Shown piece after piece: positions 14,101 to 25,568 of a DNA stretch of 64,000 nt (position 1 is the stretch's first letter; every line of letters begins with the position of its first letter). The notes beneath the pieces were generated by a model. The model saw only the letters and a program-made list of their open reading frames with translations, did no database searches and was not told the DNA's origin. The position numbers and the translations under genes are program-made. The stretch comes from Tachypleus tridentatus (taxonomy: Eukaryota; Arthropoda; Merostomata; Xiphosura; Limulidae): NCBI RefSeq assembly GCF_004210375.1, contig NC_134831.1, positions 43,744,035-43,808,034 on the forward strand, given 5' to 3'.

Positions 14101-17100
14101 TGGGCTACTCTTTTACCAACGAATAGTGGGATTGACCGTCAATTATAACGCCCCCACGGCTGAAAGGGCGAGCATGTTTGGCGCGACGGGGATAAAGAAA
14201 TTAAAAGAAAAACTCAACTACCTCATAAGAAATAATATACTTTTTACATCAGTCAGACGAATATACAAAACACAAAACAATAAATTTAAAAGAAGGGGTT
14301 TGTAACTCACACTGATGATCAATGACAAACAGATTTAGTTGATATCAGGAACTTTAAATCTAACAATAATAACATAAGTTATATGTAAAAACAGTTTATA
14401 CCACTATTTATAAAATTAGTGATAAGATTAGAATTTCAAAGTATAAAGGAACATTTAAAATAAGGATATATCCAAAACTTTACTGAGGATATATTCATTA
14501 TAACTAAAATTTAAAAAAACAGGACGACAATTTTTAAAATTAAAAATCTAAATGATAAAAAATTGAAGGAATTTTCTAAGAGCCAGAATTAGTTATACGT
14601 GTTAAGAAAGAAGTTTATAAGACTGAATAAATGATTAGAAAAAAGGAAGATAAAGAATTTATCAAATAATTAGGATATCTTAATTAATTTAGTTACTGGT
14701 ATAATATTGTGAACATAATCTGAGAGGGTTTGTTGTTTATTTTAATAGTTCTATTATTAATTCTGCTATTTAAATTAGGTTTTAAACGGCCTCCTGAATA
14801 CTTTATGAATAGTTTTTCGTTCATTATGTTGTATAGATTAATGCTCTTAGGTTCACAAGGAATTCTCAAAATGATTTTCATTTCTGGATAATCTTCTAAT
14901 CATTATTTTATTCTTAAATTAACTTCACATTTTTGAGTTCTAGTAACATAATAAGGATATTCTCCTAAATGATTCTTTTTAATTAAAACAAATTTACGAT
15001 GTTTATTAGTCCTCACTGTTTCATGGAATTTCATTTCATCTTTTTCAGTTTATGTTTATTTATAATTTCTTGTATTGAAAACTGCATTAAACATTATGTT
15101 ATTATTTTTTCTTGTGCTTTTAATTATAATATCTTTACTAATAGATTGTTCCTTTAAATGATTTTATTCTAGTTTATATTAACCAGTTTTTTCTCATTGA
15201 TGATAACAGTTCTGACTGATTGACTGTTTGGAGTTAAACACAAAGCTTCACAGTGGGCTGCATTTTTGATCTAAATATTAAATTGTACAATCTAGTCTTA
15301 TTAATGAAGAAAGTCCATGATTGTATGTTAAAGGGGTAAGTCTTTGACTAACCTCTTATATTTTTTTCTGGCGCGGGTTCGAATTCCCGTCATTCCAAAT
15401 ATGCTCATCCTTTCAGTCATGGGGGCGTTATAAAGTAATTGTGAATCTCACTATTCCTTGGTAAAGAGTATCCCAAGAGTTGACGGTGGGTGGTGATGAC
15501 TAGCTACCTTCCTTCTAGGCTTACACTGCTAAATTATGAACGGCTAGGCAGACATTCTTTTTGTAGCTTAATAATTTCTCGTTTTATTTTAGTACTTATA
15601 AAACCTTTTATACTTTTTACATGTTGATACAGTACTTATAAGATCTTTTATGAATTTGATTTACTATTATGCTATCTATAAAACGTAATATGTGTTTTGC
15701 ATATTAATATGTACCTTAAGCCTTATTGTAAATTTCACATTATTTTAACACTCATGAAACCTGTTTTAAATTCTGCATAATAATATGTCGCCTACATATA
15801 AATGTTATAATACAATACATATAATGTTATAAAAACCTTATATTTCAATAGGAAATTATAAATGTGGTAAAAAACTGAATCGTATAATCCCACCTGCAGG
15901 ATTCGTTGTCCATCTTTAAGCCAATGAAAAATTGGTGATGGATTACCTTCTGCTTCGCACTCTAGTATTGTGCTATCATAAGATGCTACTGACAATGAAC
16001 TGCTTGATGGTTTTTGTAGTCTTATTCCCGGTTTTGGAACATAACGCCCTTTTAAAAGAAAAAAAAATGTATACAACTATATACATACACACACACACAT
16101 ATATATAAACGTTTGGGTTAATTACCTTACCTGTCCAGTGAAGAAAATTAACATGATATTATGTGTATCAAATTAGTAGCCTTTCCTTTTAACTTATGCC
16201 AGATGAACTGTAAGAATCACTAAGCCGAAAAACGTTGAAGTTATAAATATGACACAAGTATACGAGAAATAAATCTATACAAGTTTACAATTCTAAATAA
16301 TAAAGGAAATATAGTTCGTTATATACAACTGATATTCAAATATTATATAACTCTGATGAATTTGATTATTAAAAAATACGCACGAATAAGGTATATATTG
16401 GTCTTGTCGATAAATCTTGAAAGAATGTAGTTGATTTTAAGTTTACAGTGTATCTATTGTGAACGTTTTTTATGTCACTACTTATTAATATTTATTAAGT
16501 CGTTATTGTGAAGGTTTTGTATAGTTTCTTTAAATATTTCTGATTCCCCTTACCTTGTTTAGTGTCTTGACGTGGTCTCACCTAGGAAAGGAAGAAAACT
16601 AAACATTTTGAATCAGTATTAGCGAATTCCAACTTCTGTTTTACTCTCTATATGAAGAGCTGTGCATAAAATATTACTTATTGTGCTTACCAAAACAAAA
16701 AGGGATAAAACTAACCACAGATGAACGCTTACATAATAGAAACATTTATTCGCTACTTTGTGCAATTTTTAGATCGAATTGATTTCCCGATAAGTTAATA
16801 TTTCTGATTAAAATACCCGCGAATAACTGCGGTTATTTAAGTAGATTTTCCGAGTGAAAGTATCGAACTAACTTCTCAGAGTTAGCGTAGAGATAAGACA
16901 GAATTTGGACAGTTTAAATAAGAGGAACAATATATTTGTTTATTACAACACAAAAATGCCGAAAAGTGAATGTTCGGTCCTCATCTCAAGCTATGCGACA
17001 GTTAGTTCTGAAGTTTTCTTCCCGCGAGATGGATTACCTCAACATAAGAAAATTTTGGTATTTCAAACAGTCAACTTACTTTCTTTCTTTAGGGGATAAT

Positions 17101-17445
17101 ATTGCCTTGTAGCCTTCGTTCCCTAAGAACATTGGTCAACTATTACATTTACTTAAGTATGTATGAGGTTAAAGGAAAAAAAGACGCACGATATGCTAAT
17201 TTCGTTTTTCAAGATGACCTAAGAGGTACCGATTCCGAAAGAAAATTTTTTTTTTTTTGTTTTTTTTATAATTGCTAGATAAGTAGAATTTAATTCAAAA
17301 GTCGTGTTGAGAACAGGGACTAAGAGAGCCTGAATCAGTCACTTACCCCTGAATTTCTCTTCAAGTTAGTGAAGTCATTAAGTCGACTCATGATGAAAGG
17401 CAAACTAAATGTAATGATGAACAGTCGGAAATCCATAAGGTACAT
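5045..17445 (-). CDS. ImpL2: ImpL2-like secreted two-Ig-domain protein (gene span, 6 coding exons, 3' end incomplete)
   Basis: Six minus-strand exons join with matching phases: 17347-17445, 16554-16581, 15894-16048, 12353-12593, 10748-10908 and 5045-5167. They give 269 open codons. Residues 1-20 form a hydrophobic signal peptide. Ig domain 1 has Cys73, Trp85 and Cys140 (VYSCVAEN). Ig domain 2 has Cys199 (QLFCRASGN), Trp211 and Cys250 (GYTCLAKN). The C-terminal stretch GDLVIRNLAWEDLGGYTC followed by TFVYP matches my memory of the arthropod IMP-L2 family, where the Drosophila protein is about 260 residues and ends within a few residues of this point. In insects ImpL2 is a secreted binder of insulin-like peptides that dampens insulin signalling; the function here is inferred from the family. 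Ig1 is encoded by exons 3+4 and Ig2 by exons 5+6. Introns are about 0.5-5.6 kb and carry SINEs. The last exon, expected to be only a few codons, was not found. Confidence 0.88.
7475..7587 (-). repeat. B-type tRNA-like SINE
   Basis: TTCTTATAGCAAAGCCACAT, CGAGGGGAATCGAACCCCTG (B box complement) and CCGCTGTACAAGCGGGGG. Distinct from the A type: short, about 115 bp, with a TATAAGAAAAACAC-type end. Lies in ImpL2 intron 5. Confidence 0.85.
7681..7794 (-). repeat. B-type tRNA-like SINE
   Basis: Second copy about 100 bp from the first and in the same orientation, more diverged (AAAACCACATCGGGTTATCC, GGGGAATCGAACCCCTG). Confidence 0.83.
9486..9581 (-). repeat. Degenerate tRNA-like SINE (B/D type)
   Basis: AGGCTATCTGTGCTCTGACC, TTTAGTGTTGTAAATCCGTA and GATAACAGGGG match the B type and a related longer family, but the B box region is eroded. 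Confidence 0.6.
9951..9992 (-). ncRNA. Solo hammerhead-like motif from a Penelope-like terminal remnant
   Basis: Identical order: GUGAAC, CUGACGA, U, GACC-GAAGAA-GGUC, GAAA, CGUU, GUUCGC. It is flanked by GCAAAAACGGCTCG, the terminal segment of the same element family, but no coding part is nearby. It lies in an ImpL2 intron on the same strand as the gene, so it would be carried by the pre-mRNA. Confidence 0.6.
10748..10908 (-). CDS. ImpL2: ImpL2 exon 5, first half of Ig domain 2
   Basis: 161 bp, phase 1 in (TTGTTAG|GCACT), phase 0 out (AAG|GTAAGC). It encodes TPARIYMWTRTRIEVQGNDI, then QLFCRASGNPQPKLAWMRGD with the B-strand Cys199 and Trp211. The pattern of arginine/isoleucine start, a GxxIQLxCR strand and then a W with an acidic loop is what I recall for the second Ig domain of insect IMP-L2. 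Confidence 0.92.
11173..11420 (+). repeat. A-type tRNA-derived SINE, near full length
   Basis: The head GGTCCGGCATGACTAAGTGT carries an A box. The anticodon-arm-like part is followed by a B box (GGTTCGAATCC, 11226-11236) and CACCA. The body has the CCTTTCAGCCGTGG and GGTGGTGATGACAAGC blocks and it ends GCGCGAAATACACACAAA. Not a tRNA gene: the 5' end does not pair with the 3' acceptor. Lies in ImpL2 intron 4. Confidence 0.88.
12353..12593 (-). CDS. ImpL2: ImpL2 exon 4, second half of Ig domain 1 and linker
   Basis: 241 bp, phase 0 in (TTTAG|GGATCT), phase 1 out (TTTG|GTAAGT). It encodes GSWDDLVSTLDEE, then SRLFLDCVTAKQEGVYSCVAEN, the E-F strands and the second Ig cysteine (residue 140), then the G strand ETVVKL and a linker to Ig2. 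The linker has two more cysteines near residues 129 and 167 that are not the canonical pair. An extra disulfide between them is possible but not shown. Confidence 0.9.
12654..12758 (-). repeat. B-type tRNA-like SINE
   Basis: TATAGCAAAGCCAGGTTGGG, CGAGGGGAAATCGAACCTC, TCACTGTACCAGCG. It lies about 60 bp upstream of ImpL2 exon 4, beyond the acceptor at 12594. Confidence 0.8.
13976..14193 (-). repeat. A-type SINE, head truncated
   Basis: Runs from the tail (TGTTTTTGAATTTCGCACAA) to GCGAGCATGTTTGGCGCGAC; it stops just before the B box. Lies in ImpL2 intron 3. Confidence 0.88.
15366..15553 (+). repeat. A-type SINE fragment
   Basis: Starts just before the B box (GGTTCGAATTCC) and runs through the body to GAACGGCTAGGCAGAC. 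The A-box part upstream, to about 15319, is too decayed to be sure. Confidence 0.82.
15894..16048 (-). CDS. ImpL2: ImpL2 exon 3, first half of Ig domain 1
   Basis: 155 bp, phase 1 in, phase 0 out (CAG|GTGGGA). It encodes RYVPKPGIRLQKP, then a Ser-rich stretch, then ILECEAEGNPSPIFHWLKDG. This is the B-strand Cys (residue 73), the EAxGxPxP turn and the C-strand Trp (residue 85) of an I-set immunoglobulin domain. The acceptor is an A/T-rich tract ending TTTTAAAAG. Confidence 0.9.
16081..16108. repeat. (AC)n(AT)n microsatellite
   Basis: ATACATACACACACACACAC then ATATATATA, in ImpL2 intron 2 beside exon 3. Confidence 0.9.
16554..16581 (-). CDS. ImpL2: ImpL2 28-nt microexon (exon 2)
   Basis: A 28-nt exon lies between a strong acceptor (a pyrimidine run ending CCTTTCCTAG) and a donor (CAAG|GTAAGG). 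It encodes VRPRQDTKQ plus the first base of a Gly codon. It enters in phase 0 and leaves in phase 1, exactly what exon 1 and exon 3 need. The residues form a polar linker between the signal peptide and the first Ig domain. Because it is so short, its support comes from the splice signals and the phase match. Confidence 0.68.
17347..17445 (-). CDS. ImpL2: ImpL2 coding exon 1, signal peptide
   Basis: This 33-codon exon starts MYLMDFRLFIITFSLPF, a typical signal peptide with a hydrophobic core at residues 7-18. It ends at a canonical donor (GGG|GTAAGT) in phase 0. The ATG at 17445 is the first in frame after an in-frame TAA near 17508 and has a purine at -3. It was assigned to ImpL2 because its phase 0 end fits the phase 0 start of the microexon at 16554-16581 and because the downstream exons lack any start or signal sequence. 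Alternative first exons cannot be excluded without transcript data. Confidence 0.75.
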
Positions 17446-18302
17446 CTTGGTGTTAATTAACTTCCTTGGCAGATGCGATAAAAACGCCAAATGGTTAGAG
17501 GTTTAACTACAAAAGTGTGATCGTTACCTGTGAATAGCTTTAAGTTAAAATAAATATTAGCTAAAGTACTTTGTAGTAGAATAGACTATAAATTGTAAAA
17601 GAAAAACAATAACAATATTTAGTGTGAACATAAATCCAATTAAAATAAATATTAGCTAAAGTAAGTTGTGGTAGAATAACATACAAAACGTGAAACAAAT
17701 AAATATTTTGCTTGTCCGTAAACACAATTAAAATAAATTTTAGGTGTTAAAACTTTAATGTTATGTATAAAACTTGCAACTTGTGTACTTTTACTAACTT
17801 ACAGCTTTCTTACTGAGTTGGTGACCTTATATTATTACATATATATTTCTGCACGTTTTCTGTAATAAAATTCCAAATGCCGGATATCTAAAAATGTTAA
17901 AACTATAAAAATCAACGAACGTTTATAAAGAACGTTAAGTGGTATTAATTGTCTAATTAGCTATTAATGCAACTGAGTTTGGTTGAAAAGTGTATTTAGT
18001 ACATTAATTAGTACATTAAATGAAATCATTTTAAAATTCTCAGATCTAACTGGCTTTAGAAATTTTATGATTTGATACTACTTTTAGTTCTGTGTCTGTA
18101 ACCTATTATACCAGTTTGTGAGGTAGAAAATTTCCAAATCTTGATTAGTTTTGAGACGTATAATTAGTCGAAAAACATACTTTTAAAAGGCTTATATACT
18201 AGTTTCAAACAGTTCATTTACTAATAGAAAAGCTATAAATTTGAGAGCAAGGTTTTCTCTTCCATGAGTGGTTACTCAATCAATCATAGATTTGAGTGTG
18301 TT

Positions 18303-18420
18303 TTGTGCTTTTCTTATAGCAAAGCCACATCGGGCTATCTGCTGAGCCCACCGAAGGGAATTGAACCCCTGATTTTAGCGTTGTGAATCCGGAGACATAC
18401 CGCTGTACTAGCGGAGGGCC
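18303..18420 (-). repeat. B-type tRNA-like SINE
   Basis: TTCTTATAGCAAAGCCACAT, GGAATTGAACCCCTGATTTT and CGCTGTACTAGCGGAGGG; well preserved. Confidence 0.85.
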
Positions 18421-18896
18421 ATAGACTTCAGAAAAGAGGGTGTGAAACCAGAAATCGCTCACCCATCGTTTTCCCATACTTATTCTAGTGAAATTTAATA
18501 CTTTGGTTGAGAAGTAATTGTAGTTTTTATCCAACAAAGTTTTTATAAAAGCCCAAATTCATTACAGCATTTTTACAATTGTTAAAAAATCAGTAATGTA
18601 TTGCAATGAATAATGGTATGAAAATCTATCAGAAAAAACAACTTATGATAAAAGTGTTTTTCTATTTAATTAAAATGCTATACAAATGTCTCAATTTTTT
18701 TTTATTTTAATTTAATATTATTTAGTTACGAAAAGAAACTCAGACATATTTGTAAGTACAAACATGATACACCTCGAATTACTCAAATTAGTAATAAAGC
18801 TAATTTTCTTTTCAATTGAAAATGCTTTGGATTTGATAATGTTTACTGATATGGAATATCCGAAATTTTTCTTTAGGATTTAAAATGTCCTAATTA

Positions 18897-19107
18897 AGCA
18901 GTGTAAGACTAGAGGGAAGGCAGCTAGTCATCACCACCCACCGCCAACTCTTGGGCTACTCTTTTACCAACGAATAGTGAGATTAACCGTCATATTATAA
19001 CCCCCCAACGGCTGAAAGGGCGAGCATGTTTGGCGTGACGGGGATTCAAACCCGCAACCCTCAGATTACGAGTCGCACGCCTTAACACGCTTGGCCATGC
19101 CGGGCCC
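18897..19107 (-). repeat. A-type SINE, with full head
   Basis: Body GTGTAAGACTAGAGGGAAGG through to the tRNA-like head ending TTGGCCATGCCGGGCC. B box complement GGATTCAAACC. Confidence 0.9.
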
Positions 19108-20044
19108 GTAAAAATGGCACATAATAATAGCAGCATTAAACCAGTGTCACGTGTAGCCGTCCTTTCTGAAAACAAATATATATGCATATGAAAGGAACTT
19201 TGGAGAGAGAAGGCATACATGTGAGGTAAATTGCATGTATCCGTAAAGAACATGTGAAATGGGTCACATGTCTTGTACCGTTTCTGCTGGTTTATTCTAA
19301 TAAAGGACGAATTGTTAGAGTGAGTTCAGTTTCGAAAGTCATAAAACAGGAAACGTAATAAATGAGGTTCATGGCATATTTTAATGTGTCTGCTAATTTT
19401 TTTAACTTGTCTGTCTGTGTATTAGCTAATTAATATCTGTACACGTCTGGTATTTTTCAGTCTATATTTATATGTCTGCCTTTTTATCTGTCTAACAATC
19501 TATTTTCTGTCTATCGATTTTCACTGTTTATCTGTCGCTGTCTTATTAGATAGCAGCTCGGTGGGAATCAGAATTTTCAACCCGAATGACACCGTGTGAG
19601 AGGTCAAAACCCCCTACAATTCGGTTATAGGCGTCCCAGTTTTGAACTGCTTGAGGAGATAAGCTAACCATCGCCACAAGGGGTTTGTTCATATATTTAA
19701 AAGAAAATATGAATGACAATTACTTTCATAACACACCTACACTTGAAAGTGCGAAGCGAGTTCACTGGCATCACCTCTCAAACTCCGGACCTTTAGATTT
19801 GTAATTCGGCATGATAGCAGCTAAGCTAAATGGGATTCTAACATTTTGTTACGAATATTTAGTTACTGAATAGTTCATTATTGCCATATTGTTGCTAGGA
19901 CAACTTCTGATGGGTGCATTCTTGTTACATCATTTTTGTGACTGCCATTTTTTTATTATGATTACTGATTTTGTATTAGGCAGGCTTTGAAATTTAAAAT
20001 CGGCTGGTAAAGGTTATTAGAAATGATACTGGATCGTAACTTGT

Positions 20045-20220
20045 TTAATCATTCGATATCTGTGGTGGGCAGAGCACAGATAGCTCATTGCGTCGCTTTG
20101 TGTTCAACTATAAAGGACGTAACTACTTTTCTGGCCCCCAAGTGACGACACCTGTTATGGGTAGAGAACAAATATCTCATTGTGTAGTTTTACGCTTAGC
20201 TACAAACACACAAATAAATC
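20045..20220 (+). repeat. Two adjoining D-type SINE fragments
   Basis: GGTGGGCAGAGCACAGATAG... and, about 100 bp on, GGGTAGAGAACAAATATCTC, each followed by a TGTGTAGTTT/GCTTAGCTACAAAC-like end. Confidence 0.5.
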
Positions 20221-23200
20221 TTTTCACTTAGTTTTTCATGTTTTGTTTGTCACCGTTTTTGTAAGTATTATCTAATCGTGGTTTACATAAAATTACATAT
20301 CTAATCATAAAATTTTATAAGTACAAATATACATTACAGAGTGAGAAACGGTTTTTTTAAAGCAATTGTTATCGAATTTGAAATATTAGTAATATATATC
20401 TTTTGTTTTATATATCTGCAGAGACATGCTGATTTATACTGTTCTTTCTTTTTTTGGCGGACTGTTAGGGTTATACTTTGATTCAATAGACCTAGATGCT
20501 CTTTTCATGTTTTTGATCTAACCATTTTAAATGATTTTATGTGTGAAAGATCAAACAATCCAAGGTGTATATTCTGGGCTCCAGTGTTGTTCTACATCAT
20601 CAATCGAGATGAAAATTCACACAAATATAAATATTCATGTACCCAACAAAATAATGTAGAAATAATTTAAAATTGAAATATTTTGTGTTTATTTTTTGGG
20701 GGATGGGGGTAAGAGCTCACAAAAAAGACATAATTTGGGGTTTGGTCAATTACTCGACCGTATTTTGAATAATTCACAGGGATTTTGGTGCAGTAAGAAA
20801 GATACTTTTTTATGGGTCCCATACATTCACAAAACGTCATTGCATTTGCCCATTTTAAGTTATTATAATTTTCGGGTTCTTTGACAATAACTCCACCGTA
20901 TTTCGGCCCATTTACATGAGATTTAGTACAGAGATACTTTTTAACAGATGCTAAACAGAAATGTAGACAATTTTGGAATTGTTGCTTTTTTGTTTATTTT
21001 TTTTCAGCGAGGAAAGCACAATTTAATTTTTTTGAACTATTCATGTGTATGTCAACCAATTTACGTGGAAGTTGGTACAAAGATATCTTCTTGAATGTCT
21101 CAGGTAGTGATACGGATAGTCTTCGATTTTTTTGTTTTTTCGTGTCAGGATTGACCATGTTAGGATTACGTGACGGAGATATTTGGTCGCGAATGTTAAC
21201 CTCTACTTTTAGATGTTTTCTTCACATTTATCTAAATGAATATACTTACATACGTATAGTATTAAATAATGCGAACGAAACGAGGCTGAAATTTCTTTAT
21301 AATCAATACTCTTCAATTGCACACAAAAATAGTTATAGCGATGATGCATCTTGCCAATAGAGAGCAATAAGGTTTGTAACAGCAAAACAGACATGGTTTG
21401 GTTGTTTATTTCAGCACAAAGTTGCACAATAAGTTGCCTGCATTTTGTTCATCGTGTGAAGTTGAATTTTGGATCTTAACGTTGTAAATCCATTAAATCA
21501 TCGCCGACTCACCGAAGGATATAGCTGGAAAAAGTTTCTGTAACATAGCCCCCAATGTATAGTGCATAAAAACATGCAATTATTGGAAAGAAATAATATT
21601 TGAACGAAAAATAATAGGAATAGTTCGAATGCGCAGTAATATTTATGTATAATTAGCGCAAGATGAGGAGATTTAAATGGCAGAAAATAAGCAACGTGAA
21701 AATGCAAAACTGGAACAATTTCATAATTCACATGTTTTAGCTTATAAAACTGAAATATTCAGTGTGTACCACACAATTTGTTATCTGATCTTTTAAATTG
21801 ATTTAATATTCAGTGTGTACCTCACGAGTTGCTACCTGATCTTTTCAATAGACCTAATCCACAGTAATCTTTTTTATCTTAACTACAGTCTATTAAGAAG
21901 CATCTTTGTATAAATAACCTGGAGATTGTAACTGAAATACTATTCTATAACTTATTTGTTCATAAAAATATTTTTATATAATAAACATATAATTTAAAAA
22001 AATATTTCATTTTTCCTACATTAAAAATCTTGTGTTTGTTTGGTATGTGAATTAAGAGTCCAGTAGTGCAAATCCACGTTAACTATGTTGAAGTTTGGTT
22101 AACTACAGTCAGTAAAATAAAAAATGGAAAATCGCTAAACCATTACTCCTGTTACTAACACACATTGTGTTCTGCAGGTTGGTTTGGCCGCACGACATAG
22201 TCGTGATAATAATGAGTGTATTGTTTCTTCAAGTTCAAAATATGAACAAGTTTAGTTCATCAAAAAATTGTGAAATAAAATTAATAACCCATTTATGAAG
22301 CAGACTAGCGATAAGACAGAAGAGACGTAACACGATATTTTATTTTGGTTTAGTTGGAATATATTATTTAGAATCTGAGAGTTTAAAAGTATTGAAAAAT
22401 TGAGTTAAAACAAGGTTTAAATCGACATATTCTTCAGTACATTTACACATACTTAACTTATTTAGCATAGTGGTAATTTTTGTTTCTTTTATAGTATTAA
22501 ATTTAATTCAATTACATTACATTGTATTGTTTCAAAGTAAACATTAAGAGATACAATCAACCAACACCATGAAAACTCAATCGCTTATTTACATATCTAA
22601 AAAATTAAAATTTTCCTTCCAGTCTGTTGAGTGGTTGTTCTTTGAATTGTGCAAACAGGCGAACTAGAAACTAGTTGTTTGAGGTATTTTGTGAATGGCG
22701 CCAACATTTGGCGGAGGGTCCTGTTGACGAGCTGCCTTTCTTATACTTTGTAACTTCAAAATTAAAGAAGGCTATGCGCAATAGTAATTCTGTAGCTTTT
22801 GCACGAAAATTCTGAACTAAACAATTTCATTAACAGAATTGAGAAAGCTAAACCACTTGTATGAAAATGCATTCCCACATAGCTTCAAGAAAATGCACTA
22901 AAGTGCGCTTTATGACTATTCGATGGGAGCTGTTTAGCGGAATGATCTAAGTTCCAATACGGTGAGTTTGTTGCGCGAATGATAAACTAAACAGTTTCTT
23001 ATAGGATTTGCAGCACTTAAATAATATGTTGGACTAAGTACGTGTTTCGTGTATATGCACTGTATCGGAAATAAAATTAGAAACCCCAAGATTTGTCAAA
23101 AATCAGTGTATAAAATAAAACTATCAAAAGCATTCCTTTATAACATTTTCTACAAGCTTAACAGATGATAACATTTTTGATATTTCAATATCGAAATTTT

Positions 23201-25499
23201 TCGATAAACCTACAAAAAATATTTTCTGACTTATTTACATAAAATTACAATTTTTTTCAATATGCACTACAAATTAAAAAAACAAGCAAACCATAAAATA
23301 TTACAATAAAGGGTTAGAGATCCAAACTACACCGTTTAAAAATAAATAACATCAGTTCAGCAACAAGTGAAATCTGTTTTTAAACACTTTTTTATACATT
23401 ATTTTCATTTTAATTACAACAAATACTTTAACGTGTTAAATTGAAGTCCCCTAATTTCATAATCAACCAAAATTGATTTTATTAAGAAAAAATGTTCTTC
23501 TGTCGTTTGTTTACGAGATGCTTACTTGACTTCCAATAAAAGTTTAAAAGTATCAAAATACCAGTTTGCTATAATATTTCCACTTTAAAGTTTTTATATT
23601 TTATAGTGTTTTAGCTGTTTATGTTTTCAGTTCTCAACATAGCTCTTTCTTACTCTCAGAAACTTTCTTAACACAGATTTTGAAGAAATTCAGAGGTATT
23701 TTTAAATCTTAAGAAAAAAATTAACATGATTCTTACCAGGGTCGCTTACAAGCTTTTGTGGAGCCTTATCTACGTTCTAGTAACCAACTTGTCGTCTTTT
23801 CCTCTAAAAGCTGGAAAATTACTGGAGCAAGCCAGGTTGGTCCTCATTCTTATAATAAAGTTGCTGTTACACTAGCGACCCTCTGTGTCAAGAAAATGAA
23901 CGTTTCTGCCGTCACCCACATTCGTCACCAGCATGTTAAACCTATAAATACCAAGAGTAGTTGTTTATTGTCAAATAAAGTATAATAGAGCAATCATGTT
24001 AAACAAAGCAAACACCAAGACTGATCTTACTTCATCATTTTTGTTTCGAAACCTAGTTAAATGTCTTTCGCGTGACCTTTATCACTTTTTAACCTGTTAA
24101 GTTTTTCAAAGTCCAATATCCAGCTTGCTGTAATATTGAACCTTTCTACATGTCTTTGTTTCTTTACTAGAATCTCAGGCTGTACAGAACTTAAAATGCT
24201 GGGTGTTAAGATCAACAAACAACACGTTTGATTACATCTTAACAATTTAGAGTGATGCATATTTGATTGCAAACAACGAAAAGACAAACAGCTAAACTAA
24301 ATCCGTTGCTAGTTAATACGAACCAACGAACAAATAAAAAATAAAAGAGAGATGAAACGTGAGCGTTGTGTTAATTATCGTTTGTTTATTGAATTAACAT
24401 TAATGTTTTCAAAAAAAGATGAACACAGAATTTTTAAGAGGGTTTGTTATTTCTATTACTTTCAGTAATGCAAACGCCTTGTGAATATTTGTTAGAAATA
24501 TAGTATTATAATAGCTGTTTTTCATGATGAACTATGTTTTTAATTTCAGAATTATTTACAGTTTTTAGAATTTCTTTTAACAAAAATGTTTTATCACCAG
24601 ACTTGAACCTTATATATATATATAGTGATAAACAATAAAGATGAATAATTTCTCTTCATAAACGAAAACATGAACAACACAAAGTAGAAATTTATCGATT
24701 AATGGAAATTTATCGTTGAAACAACAAATGCTAAGAAGCATAAAGTAAAACAGATAGAAACCAATTCAGGAATAGCGATCGAACATATCTGATGAAATAA
24801 CTGTAAGTCTCTATGTAACAAATGTAGGAAATTTGTTGAAGAAATCGGAAAACTGAACAAACAAAGTGCAGATGTAGCGATAAATGTATAATTGTAAATA
24901 TTAATGAAAAACAATGTAAATCACAGAAAGGAAATGTGGAAAACTGGAAGCATTCTCAATAAACAACAACGAACAGTGACTATAAGAAAGATTTGCCCGT
25001 GCATTTTAATAAACATGATACAATGGGTAGCATGTTTAATAATTAACTATCTGGTTTAGTAAAATTCCTTACTGTCATATTCAATACGGATATGTTTCTA
25101 GAATGTACATCTCTTGCCATGAAGAATATTTGGACAGCGAAATTGTTAAACGATATGGAGTCAATGAACAGATGTAGAAAAAAAAGTATCTTCAATAATC
25201 TCTATGGAGGCGGGAAACACTCAAAAGAGGGTATTTCTGGCAGCTCCAAAGAACACTCCAACCAAATCCAGAGCAAAGATAACATCTGCAAAGTGATGTT
25301 ATGATTACAAATGTTTAAATCGTAATTTAAATCTGACATTATTTTTTTTAATTTCATAAATTTATACTATTTAAGGATGAGATCCTAGTTTATGCTTAAA
25401 AAGCAGGAATTTTTTTTAATAATTCCATCCATATGTGGGTTACATCAGTTTTCAATGACTTATAAATAACATTTCAAAGAGTATGTAGTGTAAAAATCT

Positions 25500-25568
25500 A
25501 CTGTGTCCAACAAAGGAAATCGAACCTTTCATGGGAGCGTTGTATATTTGAAGACTTACCCCAATGCG
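25500..25568 (-). repeat. B-type SINE, old fragment
   Basis: AGGAAATCGAACCTTTCATG, GAGCGTTGTATATTTGAAGA and CTTACCCCAATGCG. Confidence 0.55.

Larger units (their letters stand above)
12594..15893 (-). other. ImpL2 intron 3 (3.3 kb)
   Basis: Contains a B-type SINE at 12654-12758 and A-type SINEs at 13976-14193 and 15366-15553. 14200-15200 is very AT-rich with nothing recognisable. An open frame at 12828-13025 begins like a signal peptide (see findings). Confidence 0.75.

Noticed and set aside
14693..14881. AT-rich frame that looked like mitochondrial-type coding (NUMT)
   Set aside because: Residues do not match any mitochondrial protein I know; the region is simply very AT-rich.
19550..19830. 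Possible further tRNA-like SINE pieces
   Set aside because: Short matches (GGTGGGAATCAG, AATTCGGCATGATAGCAGCT) too weak to assign to a family.
23758..23985. 75-codon frame with a vague retroelement integrase-tail look (HIRHQHVKPI)
   Set aside because: The likeness is a few residues only; no LTR, RNase H or integrase core is nearby.
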